Positions 1 through 7,402 of a stretch of DNA of 17,225 nucleotides are shown here, in pieces. The translations under genes and the position numbers were made by a program. The stretch's first letter is position 1. The number at the start of each line of letters is the position of its first letter. A model generated the notes under the pieces. That model searched no databases, was not told the origin of the DNA, and saw only the letters and a program-made list of their open reading frames with translations. The DNA comes from Candidatus Stahliibacteriota bacterium. Lineage in GTDB: Bacteria; Hydrothermota; Tepidihabitantia; B3-TA06. The stretch lies in NCBI GenBank assembly GCA_030592225.1, contig JAUVJT010000023.1:1-17225 (forward strand). Reading direction: 5' to 3'.

Positions 1-1147
1 AATTGACCCACAAGAGCACCGGCTTGTTGCGGGAAAAACCAATCGCGGCAAGGTACGTCTCGTCTGCGGACCATGCAAGGGTGCGGCGCAGCAGAGGCAA
101 TCGTTCAAAAGTAGCCGAACGACCGGCCTTTATGAGTTTTTTCAAAGGCTTGCCGTCGAACCCGCTAATCACGTTAACTGTGATGTAGTCGCCCTTGCTG
201 GTGGCATAGGCAATCTTTGTCCCTGAAGCGGAAAGCGCAACGCTGCCGTTGTAGTACGAGAAATCCTCGACGTGATCGGTCAGCAGCCGCGCCTGGGTCT
301 TGCGGTTCTCAAGTTTCTCTATGTCTGATACGTAGCGCAACCTCAGCCAGTTAAGCCAGTCAACGCCGAAATCCTCAACGTCCATCCCGAAGACCTTTTC
401 AAACGCCGCGTCCATGTTGGTGCGCAATTTTATGGCATGCAGCAGTTCAAACACCTTTTCACGACCGTAGCGTTCTTCTATGAACAAAAAGACCGATTCA
501 CCCTGCCGGTAAACGACGTATCCGCCCCAGTATTCAAATTCTTCCAGGGGAATGACGTTGTTGGAAATGAGAAGGTCTCGCATGAAGGCATCTGAAGCCT
601 CGCCCCCGTGGGTGGAGGAAAACTCAGCGCTGCCCTCCATAATCCACAAAGGAGGACTAAACCCCGGAATCAGTGAAAAGATGTTCGACATGGTGAGGGA
701 AAAATACAACTCGAACTGAAATATGTGGGTAAGCTCATGGTAGAGTACGTGGTGGAGATCATCGTAGGAGCCGGTAAAAGGCACAACAACCCGGTTCTTG
801 AAAAGCTCTGAAAAACCGCCCACCGATTCCTCGATAGGCTGAAGGATGATGTTGGTGGCGGCAAAGTCGGGCTGGGATTTGTAGATGATTACCGGTATCT
901 TGATCGGGATGTCGAATCCGAAATCGGCCGAGTGCTGTGAATACGCGGCCTCGATAACCTCAGCGGCAAAGGCGGCCAGAGGCTCTCCCCCTTCTTCGAT
1001 GTAGATGGAAAAATGCTCGGTTTCATAAGTATAGGTAGGTTCTACCTCACGCTGTATCTTGTTCTTCTCGTAGTAGTACTGGGCGGAAAGCGACCCCGCT
1101 GTCAGGAAAATCAATAATAAAATCCATCCGACTCTGCTAATCTTCAT
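1..1147 (-). CDS. Exported peptidase MA-like metalloprotease with beta-propeller start (3' end truncated)
   Basis: The reading frame starts at an ATG at 1147 and stays open to the left window edge, giving 382 residues and no stop, so the C-terminus is missing. Residues 1-22 form a Sec signal peptide (MKISRV, a hydrophobic stretch, then LSAQ). HELTH at 137-141 is a gluzincin HExxH zinc site, and E171 in the downstream LWIMEGSAEF motif fits the third zinc ligand seen in the peptidase MA family. From about residue 290 the sequence (VALSASGTKIAYATS, then TLAWSADETYLA) looks like the first blades of a TolB/PD40-type propeller. This suggests a large periplasmic or surface protein. No Shine-Dalgarno site precedes the ATG. 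A promoter at 1314-1341 would give a leader of about 160 nt. Substrate unknown; a proteolytic role is inferred from the motif only. Confidence 0.85.
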   Translation of the reverse strand, partial: MKISRVGWILLLIFLTAGSLSAQYYYEKNKIQREVEPTYTYETEHFSIYIEEGGEPLAAFAAEVIEAAYSQHSADFGFDIPIKIPVIIYKSQPDFAATNIILQPIEESVGGFSELFKNRVVVPFTGSYDDLHHVLYHELTHIFQFELYFSLTMSNIFSLIPGFSPPLWIMEGSAEFSSTHGGEASDAFMRDLLISNNVIPLEEFEYWGGYVVYRQGESVFLFIEERYGREKVFELLHAIKLRTNMDAAFEKVFGMDVEDFGVDWLNWLRLRYVSDIEKLENRKTQARLLTDHVEDFSYYNGSVALSASGTKIAYATSKGDYITVNVISGFDGKPLKKLIKAGRSATFERLPLLRRTLAWSADETYLAAIGFSRNKPVLLWVN

Positions 1148-1313
1148 ATAATTAACCGGGTGACGGTTTTGGAGACGTTTCGAGGACGATCCGGGGTACG
1201 TGGCCCCACCGCTGTCCGGCAGGCAAACCGCGTTCCCGCCCGGCACAGAATCAGACCTGGATAGGAACATTGATTACAGAAAGAGACGGTGAAAAATCCA
1301 CACATTGAGGTTA

Positions 1314-1341
1314 ATGATAACCAGAGCGAAAGCAATGTCAA
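1314..1341 (-). promoter_or_regulatory. sigma70-type promoter for the metallopeptidase gene
   Basis: On the minus strand TTGACA (1341-1336) is followed by a 16-bp spacer and TATCAT (1319-1314). Transcription would start near 1307 and leave a leader of about 160 nt before the ATG at 1147. A short inverted repeat, GGTTA-ATGA-TAACC (1309-1322), overlaps the -10 and could be an operator. Otherwise the 1148-1395 gap holds no convincing ORF or recognised RNA. Confidence 0.55.
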
Positions 1342-1395
1342 GGAAAGGATTTCCCGGCCAGGTTAATATCTTATACGGTAAATAAACTTAGCTCG

Positions 1396-2445
1396 TTACT
1401 TTAAGAAAATCATCAACAAGGTATTGAGAATGAACCCGCCCACCAGCACCCAGCTTGCCCAGGAGAGCCGCAGTATCTTGCGCTGCTTGCGCACGGCAAG
1501 AGCGGCAATAGCAACTGCAGTCATTCCCATAACGATAACGGCAGTAGCCAGGTGCACAGAGGACACATGGGAGGTGATGGGTCCCTTAAAATAGAGCATG
1601 TCGTCAATGGCCAGAATAAGGATGTTGAACATGTTGGAGCCGACCACGTTGGAGAAGGCCATGTCAGCCGCGCCGATGCGGAACGCGGCCAGGGTGGTGA
1701 CGATTTCAGGCAGGGAAGTGGTTAAGGCGATAAGGATGCCGCCGATTACGGTAGCGCCGATGCCGGTGCGGTCGGCTATCTTCCCGGCCACCCCGGGCAG
1801 CCACAGCGAGACGCCGATAACCAGAGCAGCCGAAATGGCATAACCCAGTATGGCCTTACCCAGAGAGAGTTTCTTACTCGTTAACCTGCCTTTCCCCACG
1901 GTATTCTCCACCTCGATCGTTTCAGATGGTGTGTTACGGGGGGTGTTACGGGTTTGGACGTAGGGTGGATAGCGCCCCTCCCTCATGGTGATGCGGACTG
2001 CGAAGACGTAGATAACAGGGATAAGGATGCTGCCCGGCCATATCCAGGGGAATGAGTGGAGGGATTCGGCAAAGAATAAGCCCAGGGCAACCACGGAAAC
2101 AAGAACCAGCGCGAACGCCGCCTCCACTATGTAGGCAGGGTTGACACCATCGAAAAAAGAGTGTTTCTTTGCGGCGAAATCGAGCATCACCAGAAGCAGC
2201 AGGTTGAACACGCACGAGCCGAGCAAGGTGCCCACGGCGAGGTCGGGTGCGTTGAAGATAAGCACCGAGCTAACCCCGGTGAAAAGCTCGGGCAGGGAGG
2301 TGGCGGTGGCAACAAGGATTACTCCTGCCCACAGGCGACCGAGACCGGTGCGCTCCGCGATAACGTCCCCGAATTTAACCAGTAACGTACCGGCGCCAAC
2401 AATCACGCCCACGCAGATGAGAAATTGCACCCACAGCCAGATCAT
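1396..2445 (-). CDS. Sodium/calcium exchanger family (CaCA) membrane protein
   Basis: This 349-residue polytopic inner-membrane protein has the two inverted Na_Ca_ex repeats of the CaCA family (YrbG-like). The first alpha repeat reads VILVATATSLPELFTG and then GTLLGSCVFNLLLL. The second reads GGILIALTTSLPEIVTT and then NVVGSNMFNILIL. Paired TSLPE and G-S-N/C-x-F-N motifs form the ion-binding site in this family, so exchange of Ca2+ for Na+ or H+ is expected. A variable cytosolic loop of about 50 residues (rich in T, R, N and E) separates the halves. I chose the ATG at 2445 (MIWLWVQF), which enters the first membrane helix directly. A GTG at 2484 would add 13 residues, but those codons coincide with a repeated promoter-like element. 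There is no SD site; the -10 lies 5 nt upstream of the ATG. Confidence 0.9.
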   Translation of the reverse strand: MIWLWVQFLICVGVIVGAGTLLVKFGDVIAERTGLGRLWAGVILVATATSLPELFTGVSSVLIFNAPDLAVGTLLGSCVFNLLLLVMLDFAAKKHSFFDGVNPAYIVEAAFALVLVSVVALGLFFAESLHSFPWIWPGSILIPVIYVFAVRITMREGRYPPYVQTRNTPRNTPSETIEVENTVGKGRLTSKKLSLGKAILGYAISAALVIGVSLWLPGVAGKIADRTGIGATVIGGILIALTTSLPEIVTTLAAFRIGAADMAFSNVVGSNMFNILILAIDDMLYFKGPITSHVSSVHLATAVIVMGMTAVAIAALAVRKQRKILRLSWASWVLVGGFILNTLLMIFLK

Positions 2446-2479
2446 GCATGAGTCTACTGATGCCTTTGAAGGATTCAAC
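2437..2479 (-). repeat. Direct repeat, copy 1 (promoter plus start codon of CaCA gene)
   Basis: Forty-three positions align without gaps to 3703-3745 with 6 mismatches, in the same orientation. The copy covers the -35, the spacer, the -10, the ATG and the next codons (ATG ATC TGG) of the exchanger gene. Weaker similarity continues about 13 bp further right. Confidence 0.75.
2451..2478 (-). promoter_or_regulatory. Promoter of the CaCA gene, leaderless spacing
   Basis: On the minus strand TTGAAT (2478-2473), a 16-bp spacer and TAGACT (2456-2451) are followed after only 5 nt by the ATG at 2445. Transcription would begin at or next to the start codon. The element is repeated at 3703-3745. Confidence 0.5.
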
Positions 2480-2562
2480 CCCACTCAAATTGGAACGGTT
2501 CTACCGCAGGTTTGAATCGAAAAGAATTACAGTTGTAAAATTAAAAGGTGCTTGAGCTTAAA

Positions 2563-3648
2563 CTACTTCTCGGAATGGCTCTCAAGATAACGCTCGAGAG
2601 TTTGATCCAGTTGTCGAAATGAAATGCCAACCTCAGCAAGTACAGCCTCCACCGCCTCAACATTCACCGCATTTTCCCGCTCGATCCTTTTCAATGCCTC
2701 TTTCCGGGACATAACGCCGGCTCGTATCAATCGGCTATAGAAATCATCCTTCTCTGTTACTCCCATAAGTTTATGATAAATGTAGTGTTTAACTTCTTCC
2801 ACCGTACAATCGAAACGCCATGTGCAAGGATTATCAGGAGGGGATTCCCAACCCACTTCTTCCCTTATCCTGGTCAGAACCTTCTTCTCATTCCAAGGCA
2901 AATATTTGAAGAGTGAAACCTTTATAAGATCCTTCCCCATCATACGCACCATCGGCGCTTGAGGACCTGAAAACATGTAACCTTTCACGGTAGTCGGTAG
3001 AACCTCAGGCGCAAGATAACGCACATTGGAAAGAGATTCGCGAACCAGACCAAAAATATAACCGGTATAGTAACGTGCCACCGATGCTTCGGCGTCAATC
3101 CCTAAAAGCTCTCGCTTGAAAGTAGTCTGTTCATAGGGATTTGATCCGGAGAATGCTACCTTGATATTATGCCGTGAAGCAATATCCAGAATAGGTTTCC
3201 ACAGCATTTTACATGCCACACACATCATAGGAACCATCGCCAGTGAAGGTTTTCGCATCCAGGCTATAAGATTATGACGCATGGTACGACGATGAATGTC
3301 CCCGGGGAACTCCAGTTGAACCAGGTCAACTCCCAAACGTTTCTGTATACGACGAATATTCTCCGAGGCAACAGGATGGGTAAAAGGATTGCGATAATTA
3401 AAAGCCAACACCTTCAGTTTATAATCACGCACCGCCTTGAGAACCACATAGGAACTGTCCCGACCGCCGGATAAGGCTACAATGCAATCATATCGCCCCT
3501 GACCACGGAAACGATTAATAACCTCCAATAATGCCTCTTCGCCTGCAAATTTCACAGACTTCGACTTATGGCAATAATTACATACCCCTTTATCGTCAAA
3601 CGAAATACCGGGTGTAGTGGAAGGCAACACACATCTTGAACAAATCAT
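2563..3648 (-). CDS. PP-loop ATPase, N-acetyl sugar amidotransferase-like (WbpG/PseA type)
   Basis: The 361-residue protein opens with a four-cysteine zinc-binding motif (C3xxC6 and C23xxC26, in MICSRCVLPSTTPGI and GVCNYC). An N-type ATP pyrophosphatase P-loop follows (VALSGGRDSSY, about 58-68). A further CVAC pair sits near residue 144. The same layout occurs in WbpG/PseA-like enzymes, which adenylate and amidate N-acetyl sugars for O-antigen or flagellin glycans using ammonia from a HisH-like partner. No HisH/HisF-like or other glycan gene is next to it, so the substrate is open; a thiolation or other amidation role is possible. The gene is visibly AT-richer than its neighbours and lies between two direct repeats, which suggests acquisition. 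The ATG at 3648 lies 6 nt after a perfect TATAAT and has no SD site. Confidence 0.8.
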   Translation of the reverse strand: MICSRCVLPSTTPGISFDDKGVCNYCHKSKSVKFAGEEALLEVINRFRGQGRYDCIVALSGGRDSSYVVLKAVRDYKLKVLAFNYRNPFTHPVASENIRRIQKRLGVDLVQLEFPGDIHRRTMRHNLIAWMRKPSLAMVPMMCVACKMLWKPILDIASRHNIKVAFSGSNPYEQTTFKRELLGIDAEASVARYYTGYIFGLVRESLSNVRYLAPEVLPTTVKGYMFSGPQAPMVRMMGKDLIKVSLFKYLPWNEKKVLTRIREEVGWESPPDNPCTWRFDCTVEEVKHYIYHKLMGVTEKDDFYSRLIRAGVMSRKEALKRIERENAVNVEAVEAVLAEVGISFRQLDQTLERYLESHSEK

Positions 3649-3654
3649 AGTAAT

Positions 3655-3682
3655 ATTATAAATAAATCTATATCTTCGTCAA
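3655..3682 (-). promoter_or_regulatory. Strong promoter of the PP-loop gene, leaderless spacing
   Basis: On the minus strand TTGACG (3682-3677), a 16-bp spacer and a perfect TATAAT (3660-3655) are followed after 6 nt by the ATG at 3648. No ribosome-binding site fits between them, so the mRNA probably starts at the A of ATG. Confidence 0.65.
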
Positions 3683-3702
3683 CCCAAGAGTATCTAAAAA
3701 AA

Positions 3703-3745
3703 CCAGATCATGCATGAGTTTACTGATGCCAAAGTAAGATTCAAG
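3703..3745 (-). repeat. Direct repeat, copy 2 (orphan promoter plus start codon)
   Basis: This is the second copy of the element at 2437-2479. On the minus strand it keeps TTGAAT (3744-3739), 16 bp, TAAACT (3722-3717), then ATGATCTGG. Here the reading frame stops three codons later (TTT TTT TAG), so it looks like a detached duplicate of the exchanger promoter and first codons. It may still act as a second, upstream promoter for the PP-loop gene. Confidence 0.7.
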
Positions 3746-3778
3746 TCTAGTGAAGTTATTAAGCTTTGCCAATGGTAG

Positions 3779-3806
3779 TTGACAAATCCACTCGTAGGCA
3801 TATTAT
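3779..3806 (+). promoter_or_regulatory. Promoter of gatDE
   Basis: A consensus TTGACA (3779-3784), a 16-bp spacer and TATTAT (3801-3806) place the transcription start near 3813, about 45 nt before the gatD ATG. It is a plainly bacterial promoter in front of an archaeal-type gene pair. Confidence 0.7.
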
Positions 3807-3816
3807 CTCTCCCAGT

Positions 3817-3832
3817 ACGTAGACGACTACGT
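3817..3832 (+). promoter_or_regulatory. Hairpin in the gatD leader
   Basis: ACGTAG (3817-3822), loop ACGA and CTACGT (3827-3832) form a perfect 6-bp stem at the very 5' end of the predicted leader, 14 nt before the SD site AAGGAA (3846-3851 region). It could stabilise the mRNA or modulate its translation. No riboswitch class is recognised. Confidence 0.35.
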
Positions 3833-3857
3833 GGACCCTCTAAAAAGGAATGGTTGG

Positions 3858-5246
3858 ATGAATGAGCATGATAAGTTGAAAGGCTACAAGGGCAAGGCTC
3901 GCGAAGTGCTGGAAAGCATGGGAACACGAGTGTGGGCCGATGTTGAGATTGAAACCGATAAGGGAATCTACGAAGGAATTATCCTACCCCGGGCAGAGCA
4001 GGCGGATGATTTACACATAGTACTCAAGCTGGAGACCGGCTATAATATCGGTCTGGCGGTTCATGCTATCCGTTCCATCAAGGAGAAGGCATTTCGTGAG
4101 GCCCACTACAAAATTCCGGAGCAGGAGTTTCCGTATGACCCGATCAAGCTTAACGTGACGCTTCTGGGAACGGGTGGTACAATAGCGTCCCGGTTGGATT
4201 ACCGAACCGGTGCGGTTATCCCCGCCTTTACCCCTGGCGAGCTTTACGGTGCGGTACCGGAACTTGCGGATATTTGTAATCTGAAAACAAAAAAGCTGTT
4301 CGGAGTGTTCAGTGAGAATATGGGACCGGAGCAGTACATTGCAACTGCCAAGGCAATAGGCAGGGAAATTGAAGCAGGGGTTGCCGGCATCGTGATTGGT
4401 CACGGCACCGACACTATGCATCACACCGCGGCTGCTTTAACCTTTATGATTCAGGACTCGCCGGTTCCGATTATTATGGTGGGATCTCAGAGATCGAGTG
4501 ACAGGCCATCTTCAGATGCCGCTTTCAACTTGAGATGCGCCTGCAATGCCGCCGCCCACGGCTCTATTGCCGAGGTACTGGTCTGCATGTTCGGGCCTAC
4601 CTCGGATGCCTATAATCTTCTTCACAGAGGATCCAGGGTTCGCAAAATGCACTCCTCCTACCGCTCCACCTTCCGTACACTCTCGGACATACCGGTAGCC
4701 AAGTGCACGCCGGATGAGGTCAATCCCATAAAGAAGGATTTCAGACCGCGCCGCAAGGACAAAAACGTAAAGCTAGACGCAGTGTTCGACGACAGGGTGG
4801 CAATCGTCTACTACTATCCGGCCATGAAGCCGGACATCATCGAGTCGCTGATAGACAACGAATACAAGGGGATAGTGATAGCGGGAACAGGACTGGGGCA
4901 CGTCAACAAACCGCTTTACGCCCCATTGCGCAAGGCGTGCCGGATGGGTATCTCCGTCATGATGACCGTCCAGACCTTGTGGGGCTACGTGCAGATGTTC
5001 GTGTACGACACCGGACGTGACCTGATGGAGCTTGGTATAACGCCCTGCTCAAACATGCTGCCTGAAGTGGCCTACATCAAACTGGGATGGGTACTGGCCC
5101 ATACTCATGACAGAGAAAAGGTTGCGAAGATGATGCTTACCCCGATCAACGATGAGATTACTGAGCGCGAACCACACGACGGCTATCTCATCTTCCAGGG
5201 TGGATTGCCAGAGGTAGAAGAGTTCCTCAAAGGGAGACTGAGATGA
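3858..5246 (+). CDS. gatD: Glu-tRNA(Gln) amidotransferase subunit D (asparaginase-like)
   Basis: GatD frees ammonia from glutamine or asparagine and passes it to GatE, which converts Glu-tRNA(Gln) to Gln-tRNA(Gln). The 462 residues start with an SH3-like domain typical of GatD (about 8-75), followed by an L-asparaginase domain. The motif TGGTIAS (105-111) supplies the nucleophile region, with T105 matching the catalytic Thr by position. GHGTDTM (181-187) supplies Thr184-Asp185, and K262 in VRKMHSS completes the set. The GatD signature GSQRSSDRPSSDA (209-221) separates it from ordinary asparaginases. The ATG at 3858 is chosen because AAGGAA lies 7 nt upstream; a GTG at 3831 falls inside the leader hairpin. 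Its stop overlaps the gatE start by 4 bp (ATGA). The family is otherwise characteristic of Archaea. Confidence 0.95.
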   Translation: MNEHDKLKGYKGKAREVLESMGTRVWADVEIETDKGIYEGIILPRAEQADDLHIVLKLETGYNIGLAVHAIRSIKEKAFREAHYKIPEQEFPYDPIKLNVTLLGTGGTIASRLDYRTGAVIPAFTPGELYGAVPELADICNLKTKKLFGVFSENMGPEQYIATAKAIGREIEAGVAGIVIGHGTDTMHHTAAALTFMIQDSPVPIIMVGSQRSSDRPSSDAAFNLRCACNAAAHGSIAEVLVCMFGPTSDAYNLLHRGSRVRKMHSSYRSTFRTLSDIPVAKCTPDEVNPIKKDFRPRRKDKNVKLDAVFDDRVAIVYYYPAMKPDIIESLIDNEYKGIVIAGTGLGHVNKPLYAPLRKACRMGISVMMTVQTLWGYVQMFVYDTGRDLMELGITPCSNMLPEVAYIKLGWVLAHTHDREKVAKMMLTPINDEITEREPHDGYLIFQGGLPEVEEFLKGRLR

Positions 5247-7222
5247 GCAATGCCTGGCGCAAGAAGCTGATCGAGGGAATCGATTTTGACGACGTAGAGT
5301 TCTACGGGAACCTGGGTTTTAAGTGCGGGTTAGAAATACACCAGCAGTTGGATACAAAAAAGAAGCTCTTCTGCCGCTGCCCGGTAGGGTATCGCAATGA
5401 TGAGCCGGATGCGATAATACTCCGACACATGAGACCAACCCTGTCGGAGATGGGTACCTACGACGGAACCGCACTGATGGAGTTCAAGACAAAGAAGCAA
5501 ATCATCTACCAGCTCTATCGGGGAAATGTCTGCACCTACGAGATGGACGACACCCCGCCCTTCCCTATCAATCAGGAGGCGCTTGATTATGCAATTGAGA
5601 TAGCGCTCATGCTCGGCTGCCAGCTGGTGGATGAAGTGCACATTACACGAAAGCAGTACCTGGACGGGTCTATCCCCACAGGATTTCAAAGAACGGCCAT
5701 CATCGGGCTCAACGGCTGGATTCCGTATAGAGATCGTAAGATAAGGATTCAGCAGCTCGCCCTGGAAGAGGACGCGTGCCGGGAAGTGCAGGATAAGGGA
5801 CACACGATAATCTTCAGAACAGACAGATTGTCGACGCCTCTGGTCGAAATAGTAACCAAGCCGGACATGCACACCCCACACGAGGCAGCCGAGGTGGATG
5901 AGTTGTTGGGGAGACTACTCAGGGCTTCCGGACGAGTAAGGAGAGGAATCGGCTCCGCCCGTCAGGACGTGAACGTGTCCATCACCGGTTCGGATAGAAT
6001 AGAAATAAAGGGCGTACCGAGAACACCGGACATCCGCCCGTTGACTCACTACGAGGCGCTTCGCCAGAAGGCGCTTCTCGAACTGCGAGACAAGCTGCAC
6101 GCGCGGGGAATAACCGAACAAACTCTCAAAGCCACCTGTCACGACGTAACTAAACTCTTCTACGACCCGCAAGAGCGCAAACGGTACGGCATACCCGACG
6201 ACGCAGACCGGGTCAACGCCGTGAATCTTGTGGGATGGCAGGGTCTTTTGAAGCACAAAACCCAACCCGGTCTCACCTTCGCCGCAGAACTCGCAGGCAG
6301 GGTGCGTGTCATCGCTTGTCTTGACCGGATGCCTAACATCCTGGTTCTCGATAATCAGACGGAAGGCAAACTGCACGGAGAGACAGACGTACCTGTCGAG
6401 TTGGAGGAACACGTTCGCAAGGCAATAGGCGCGGATAAAAACGATACCCTGGTTCTGGTATGGGGTTCAGTCGAGGACGTCAAGACCGGGGCCGAGGAGA
6501 TAATCATTCGGGTCAAGGAAGCCGCTGAGATTATCCCCCAGGAAACCCGCCAGCACATGGTTGATAAGTGCAGGACGGACTTTGAAAGGATACTCCCCGG
6601 CCCCGACCGGATGTACCCGGATACCGACTCTCCGCCGGAGGCGATATCCAAGGAAAGGGTGGTAAGGATTCAGGGAACCATGGCTCCCAAACCGTGGGAC
6701 AGAGAAAAAGAATACGCCGGGATGGGAATCCCTGCACATCTGGCTCGCCAACTTGCCATCCATCCCAATGCGAGATTCTTCGACCGATTGGTCGGCGGAA
6801 TATCAATCAACCCTCGAATACTGGCCGAGGCATTAGTGGAATGGCATAGAGCTATCGCAAGGGAAAAACTCGCAGCGGAAATAACGGCGGATATGCCGGA
6901 TGAACAGCGCCTGGAGCGCTTTTTTATATCTGCAGGAAAGAATCGCACTCCGCGCCGGGCGCTTTATTGCACGTTCAGACTCCTGCTTCACGGTCTCTAC
7001 ACCAAGGACGCCGAACCGCCCGCTCCCCTATCAACAGATGAACTGAAGTCTTTATGTGAAAAAGTTATAGCCGAACGCAAAGACGTGCGCTACAAAACCC
7101 GTAAGTTGACCCTGGATTTCCTGCTGGGTGAGGTAATAGACCAGAGCGCAGGACGGGCTGAACCGGAACAAATTATTTCATTCCTTGAGAATCGTATTCC
7201 GAGCTTCCAGCCTGCTGTCTGA
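5243..7222 (+). CDS. gatE: Glu-tRNA(Gln) amidotransferase subunit E
   Basis: GatE is the GatB-related kinase/amidase and tRNA-binding subunit that phosphorylates the glutamate on Glu-tRNA(Gln) and amidates it with ammonia from GatD. The 659 residues show the family landmarks in order: GLEIHQQL (29-36), a cysteine pair LFCRCP (43-47), DGSIPTGFQRT (141-151), EEDACR (175-180), TPLVEIVTKPDM (198-209) and RRGIGSARQDVNVSI (233-247). A central insert from about 300 to 450 (NLVGWQGLL to PNILVLDNQ) matches the AspRS-like GAD insertion that distinguishes GatE from GatB. The C-terminal helical tail (about 530-655) corresponds to the tRNA-binding tail. Length is slightly above the usual 620-640. AGGGAG lies 6 nt before the ATG. 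It is translationally coupled to gatD. Confidence 0.95.
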   Translation: MSNAWRKKLIEGIDFDDVEFYGNLGFKCGLEIHQQLDTKKKLFCRCPVGYRNDEPDAIILRHMRPTLSEMGTYDGTALMEFKTKKQIIYQLYRGNVCTYEMDDTPPFPINQEALDYAIEIALMLGCQLVDEVHITRKQYLDGSIPTGFQRTAIIGLNGWIPYRDRKIRIQQLALEEDACREVQDKGHTIIFRTDRLSTPLVEIVTKPDMHTPHEAAEVDELLGRLLRASGRVRRGIGSARQDVNVSITGSDRIEIKGVPRTPDIRPLTHYEALRQKALLELRDKLHARGITEQTLKATCHDVTKLFYDPQERKRYGIPDDADRVNAVNLVGWQGLLKHKTQPGLTFAAELAGRVRVIACLDRMPNILVLDNQTEGKLHGETDVPVELEEHVRKAIGADKNDTLVLVWGSVEDVKTGAEEIIIRVKEAAEIIPQETRQHMVDKCRTDFERILPGPDRMYPDTDSPPEAISKERVVRIQGTMAPKPWDREKEYAGMGIPAHLARQLAIHPNARFFDRLVGGISINPRILAEALVEWHRAIAREKLAAEITADMPDEQRLERFFISAGKNRTPRRALYCTFRLLLHGLYTKDAEPPAPLSTDELKSLCEKVIAERKDVRYKTRKLTLDFLLGEVIDQSAGRAEPEQIISFLENRIPSFQPAV

Positions 7223-7249
7223 GACCGACGCGAAGCGGCGACCAAAGGG
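7221..7249 (+). repeat. Intergenic repeat, copy 1 (overlaps gatE stop)
   Basis: Twenty-nine bases beginning GAGACCGACGCGAAGCGG recur at 10870-10898 with one mismatch, in the same orientation. TTATAATCCG follows within about 20 bp in both places. Both copies lie immediately downstream of plus-strand genes. The last two bases of the gatE TGA belong to the repeat. Confidence 0.75.
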
Positions 7250-7288
7250 AGCTTCAATGACTTATAATCCGGGGTCTGTCCCTTGGGG

Positions 7289-7313
7289 AGCGCGGGTTTA
7301 ATACGCCCCCGCT
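7289..7313 (+). terminator. Hairpin downstream of gatE, possible terminator
   Basis: AGCGCGGG (7289-7296) and CCCCCGCT (7306-7313) pair with one internal C-C mismatch around a 9-nt loop, and ATTTTAA follows 7 nt later. It is a weak intrinsic-terminator candidate. The rest of the 193-bp gap holds a tandem 10-bp duplication (ACCGTCTGG twice, 7331-7350) and no gene. Confidence 0.3.
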
Positions 7314-7384
7314 TGCACCATTTTAATCCTACCGTCTGGGACCGTCTGGTGTCGGGTGCTCCAACCCGCGAAAAAATGAGAACA

Positions 7385-7402
7385 GCGGACTGGAGAGTCC
7401 GC
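7385..7402 (-). terminator. Hairpin terminator candidate after the YiiX-like gene
   Basis: Read on the minus strand after the stop at 7416, GCGGACT, loop CTCC and AGTCCGC form a perfect 7-bp stem, with T6 8 nt further on. A mutually exclusive stem, ACTGGAG (7389-7395) with CTCCAGT (7404-7410), shares half of it. The T run is farther away than usual, so termination strength is uncertain. Confidence 0.4.

Noticed and set aside
1148..1310. Known structured RNA (SRP RNA, RNase P RNA, tmRNA, 6S) in the GC-rich leader
   Set aside because: None of the conserved core sequences of these RNAs could be found on either strand by eye; kept only as an unclassified leader.
1144..1341. Minus-strand 65-codon frame upstream of the metallopeptidase
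   Set aside because: It lies in the predicted leader, starts within the promoter region, overlaps the gene start and shows no recognisable protein features.
2446..2484. GTG start at 2484 that would lengthen the CaCA exchanger by 13 residues
   Set aside because: These codons coincide with the repeated -35/-10 element also present at 3703-3745, where no gene uses them, and the ATG at 2445 enters directly into the first membrane helix.
3831..3857. GTG start at 3831 for gatD
   Set aside because: It falls in the leader hairpin and lacks an SD, while the ATG at 3858 has AAGGAA at 7 nt and gives the usual GatD N-terminus.
3694..3927. Minus-strand 77-codon frame across the gatD upstream region
   Set aside because: It covers the gatD promoter, leader and start on the opposite strand and ends in the orphan promoter copy; no codon bias or protein motif.
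5330..5881. Long antisense frame (183 codons) within gatE, and similar frames over other genes
   Set aside because: They are shadows of strongly supported coding sequence (conserved GatE motifs on the plus strand).
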